The position numbers were made by a program, and so were the translations under genes. 64,000 nt of DNA from Chamaelirium japonicum (lineage: Eukaryota; Streptophyta; Magnoliopsida; Liliales; Melanthiaceae). The stretch is taken from positions 96,018,951 through 96,082,950 of the forward strand of contig OX393550.1 in the NCBI GenBank assembly GCA_947650365.1. Direction: 5' to 3'. The notes under the pieces were generated by a model. It searched no databases and was not told the DNA's origin. It saw only the letters and a list, made by a program, of their open reading frames with translations. Positions 57,398 to 64,000 of the stretch are shown here, in pieces. Position 1 is the stretch's first letter. Every line of letters starts with the position of its first letter.

Positions 57398-58715
57398 GTG
57401 GCTTAATGCTAGTGAGTCTTGAAGTCGCAATGGGCGGAATAGTTTGTGATAATAAATCAACTTTAGCCTGTATGACATTTAGGCCCTTCTTTAATGTATT
57501 TCCTACTATGAAAGCTTCTTATGTTAATCAAGAGAGATTTCTTTTAGACGAGTATCTAATTGCATTCCTATATCGCAATGAACTCATTGTTTAACATTCT
57601 GATTGATATGCGCTTGAGTATCATGCTTAATAGTGTTTGTCATCATTAAAAAGGTCAAACTCCTTGGAGAATTCTCTTTAAGATTTGTTTATTTATGTGA
57701 ATGCATGGGCAGGTTATTTGCTTAATGGTCTTTGGAATCTGCAGTACCCATATTATTATCTGTTAGTTTTCGGTTATATTGGAGTAATATGTTGTATTAG
57801 TTGTTACATAACCAAAATGCAAGCATTGGTCTCCCAAAAGCAACTGATCTGTATACATCATTGATTTTTTGTGTCTTTTGATGGGCCAAATGTCATGGCC
57901 ATAAAGTTTCATATACCCTGGTGGTTTTTACTTTTTGCTGATGGCAAGAATGGAATGGGGACGGAGGATGTGTACAAGTGGGATATTTTGCAGAGGCCGT
58001 CATGCATTTGATCCCTAGTGGGGAACCATCAAACCGTATCCAACCACCAAAACTCTCCAACCCTTCCAGCCAGTTGAGTGAACATAATGGCAGAGGAAGA
58101 TGACAATAGTCTAACCGGAATTAAAAGTTAAATATGTTGTCTTGAAATACCTGAGCAAGATAGCCACCCAAATCTCCCATCCTTTGGTTTATAGAGTTTC
58201 ACTGAGCATTGAAAGGCTCTCTATGGGGTCTTCTATCGGACTTGGTCAAAAGTGATCTCTCCCCTGCTTCTCTAACAGATTTGGACCAAGTAGAGTTCAG
58301 GAGTGCCAATCATAACCTTTGCAAGCAAGATTTTTGAATTTGATATATGGTCCATGGTTGTTAGTATCAATGTATCATACGATACACAATACGATACATG
58401 CAGGGAGGAAAATGGAAATGGTTTGGGTTTGTTTTCTTCTGGGTTTTGAGTCACAATTTTGTTTTTGAAGTTGATAAAATATAGGTGAAGGTTGAGATGA
58501 AGATGGAAATGGTGATTGGTAGAGTTGATGAAGATGAAGGTGGTGAAGATGGAGATGATGATGATGGAGGCAGTGATGGTGATGGAGTTGGTGAATGATG
58601 AAGGTATTGGTGTAGAAACTTTTGATACATGACGTAGTAGTCGAATTTGCCAGAGGTCTGACTGAGAAGTCTGACTTTTGGGTCTCCTTTCTTGTACTTC
58701 TCTTCGTTGCTGGCC
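57398..58715 (+). other. 3' flank of VTE3 copy 2, homologous to units A and B
   Basis: Pieces at 57400-57480 and 57940-58240 match the flank of VTE3 copy 1 (for example gtggggaaccatcaaacc and gaacataatggc), without the hAT-like and later inserts. A GAT-type trinucleotide-rich stretch lies at 58485-58600. No gene is seen. Confidence 0.6.
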
Positions 58716-59504
58716 AGTGTAGTCAAGGCGTCGCCTAGGCCATCGCCTTGGCGTTTTGGAGTTCCGACCGCCTAGGCAAGGGCTAGGCGGGCAGTGGAGT
58801 CTAGGCGGTCGCCTAGGCGCTGGGCTATAGACAATTACTTTTGTAATTGGTTTTTTTTTTTGGTCTTTTTAAAATTAGTTGGATTCAAATTGAGTTTTCA
58901 TGGATCCTGTTTGGTTTTATAGATCCATGTTGCTTTATAGATAGCCAACACCATGCCATCATTAATGGAAAAAAATATTATTGTGTCCATGTTCTCAGGG
59001 TTTGAAGAGGAAAAAGACGAAAGAGACATATAAGATTATTCATATAAGAGTGACGATGATGTAGATGGTTAGGTGATTTAGATTTGTAATTTTAATTGTT
59101 TTTTTTGGATACGTGGTTGTGAAATGTTCCAAAAAATAATAGATTACCTAATATGATTATATTTCTGCTTATGATATTTGCTTGAATTTATGGCTATGAT
59201 AGGGTTATGTTGCTCTTGCTGATATGTGATTAATATTTGCAACGTATAATCATTGTGGTTGATGCGTGATTTGTATTTGCTGCAATAATAATGATTTTGT
59301 AGCTTACTTACGCTCTGGATCATACCCATTATCAAATAGTATTATTTCGACCATATCTATCTCTAGAAAATAAATTTTATTATGTATAAAATCACAAATT
59401 ACTTATGTATATATATGACTTATATTTATTTAATATGTTTAATTTTTATTGCCTAGGTCTCGCCTAGGCAGATTAAATCGCCTAGGCATCGCCTTGACTA
59501 CACT
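58716..59504. mobile_element. MULE-like MITE with 10 bp target duplication
   Basis: The ends agtgtagtcaaggcg and cgccttgactacact are perfect inverses and continue into gcctaggc words. The direct repeat gttgctggcc flanks both sides (58706-58715 and 59505-59514). The ends are GC-rich and the interior is AT-rich. The duplication length suits the Mutator superfamily. There is no coding capacity. Confidence 0.8.
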
Positions 59505-60426
59505 GTTGCTGGCCGAATTCCTTTTTTGAGCCAACCATTCTAATGATGGCTATATAGGCCCCCTGCTTGTTATATAGGAAAGAATCCACCTAAACCGTCA
59601 CCGCTCTGAGATTGATTGTCCCCCTCGAAAAATAATCCATCAATTGGATTGAACATTAAGACTTAATGATTAGAACTTGCATCAAGTAGCATTCGTTTGT
59701 TGCACTATAGATTGGGTTAGGATCATTCATGACTCACGTTTTGGCTGATGACCCATCTCAGAGGTGGCTTGATAATGAGCTGATGGTGGGCCATAGTGAT
59801 CTATCTGGTGGGCTAATCTTTCTACTATAGATTGGATTATGATCAGTCATCACACACGGTTTGACTGATGACACATCTCAGAGATGCCATGATAGTGAGC
59901 TCTCTTGTGGGCCATAGAGCCACTCTGGTGGGCTAATTCTTTCTGTTGATTTAATTTCTCTATACGTTGTATACTTCCACTACAATTTTCCTTATGTTCT
60001 TTGAAACTATCCATCTCTGTCATCATGAATGCAGCACTCACTTTCTTCAATCATGCTACAAGATTTGCATTTTATGCCAAGCATCATATACCAAAATTAC
60101 AATAGGGTAGGTGTTAATACAACCTTTCTCAATAACCTCAGAAACATTTATTCATTACTCATTAGATATTTTCTCTGGTTCCACATCATAAGTTTCATTA
60201 CATAAGACATCTCATTGCTCTAAATCTTTGTAAAGGAAGAAAACAGCACACATTGAAGGTAACCAAAAAGTACAATTACTTTCTCCAAGGTCTTGCTGGC
60301 TTTATCTAGAAAGCTTAATATGTCTCTCGCCTGACTAGGCTTTCTCAATCCACTCAAAAGAATTAAAAAACTTCAACCCAAAACAGTTTGAAAAAATGTG
60401 AATGTGAAAATAACTAGTACATACTC
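59505..60426. other. Spacer with a twofold tandem repeat
   Basis: Two units of about 120 bp (59706-59825 and 59826-59945) share ctatagattgg, gactgatgacccatctcaga or a variant, and gtgggccatag. The part near 60060-60426 precedes the stop of the minus-strand gene and may hold its 3' untranslated region. Nothing else is seen. Confidence 0.5.

Positions 60427-64000
<3,574 letters not shown>

Overview
This is nuclear DNA of a flowering plant, in a gene-poor and transposon-rich stretch. The evidence is spliced genes with GT-AG introns, a plastid enzyme of vitamin E and plastoquinone synthesis, and a dense mix of plant mobile elements: Ty1/copia and gag-bearing LTR elements, Cassandra, Helitrons, PIF/Harbinger, CACTA, hAT-like and MULE-like MITEs, and LINE scraps. 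I do not commit to a species. The methyltransferase would fit a monocot or a magnoliid.

Four host gene units are well supported. (1) A first copy of MPBQ/MSBQ methyltransferase (VTE3 type) has three exons in 5365-7981. Its family start codon is out of frame and its N-terminus is altered. (2) A short intronless gene at 39524-40015 encodes a proline-rich protein with a plastid-type N-terminus. (3) A second, canonical copy of the VTE3-type gene lies at 51278-57397, with a long intron that took in a gag-bearing element. (4) The 3' part of a minus-strand gene at 60427-64000 encodes an acidic unrecognised protein and contains a duplicated exon. It continues beyond the window. A broken fragment of a REVOLUTA-like HD-ZIP III gene lies at 43811-44105, near CACTA remnants.

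Layout. 1-5200: Helitron, MITEs and a LINE scrap. 5300-8000: VTE3 copy 1. 7957-22440: the 3' end and flank of copy 1 occur twice in tandem, and each repeat was invaded separately. Repeat A holds an hAT-like MITE and a PIF/Harbinger element. Repeat B holds a 6.8 kb gag-only LTR element, a poly(A)-tailed retroposed insert, a palindromic array and another hAT-like MITE. 24100-38250: a stack of LTR material, in which a Ty1/copia element lies against a relative of the gag-only element and carries a solo LTR that is itself split by another solo LTR. 38700-41200: foldback element, proline-rich gene and a LINE RNase H piece. 42700-45800: CACTA debris with the HD-ZIP III fragment. 47100-49300: Helitrons in a row, then a Cassandra element carrying 5S rRNA-derived sequence. 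50157-51021: a MULE-like MITE just upstream of VTE3 copy 2. 58700-59500: another MULE-like MITE. 60400-64000: the acidic-protein gene.

The two VTE3-type loci share exons, intron positions, intron scraps and about 0.8 kb of 3' flank, so they are paralogues made by duplication of a whole locus about 46 kb apart. Copy 2 looks like the working gene. Copy 1 keeps an open frame through all three exons but has lost the usual transit peptide frame and several conserved residues. I found no convincing new gene system. The most unusual items are the lopsided tandem repeat behind VTE3 copy 1, the MITE that amplified its own inner end, the palindromic CTACAGTG array and the exon-duplicating acidic gene.
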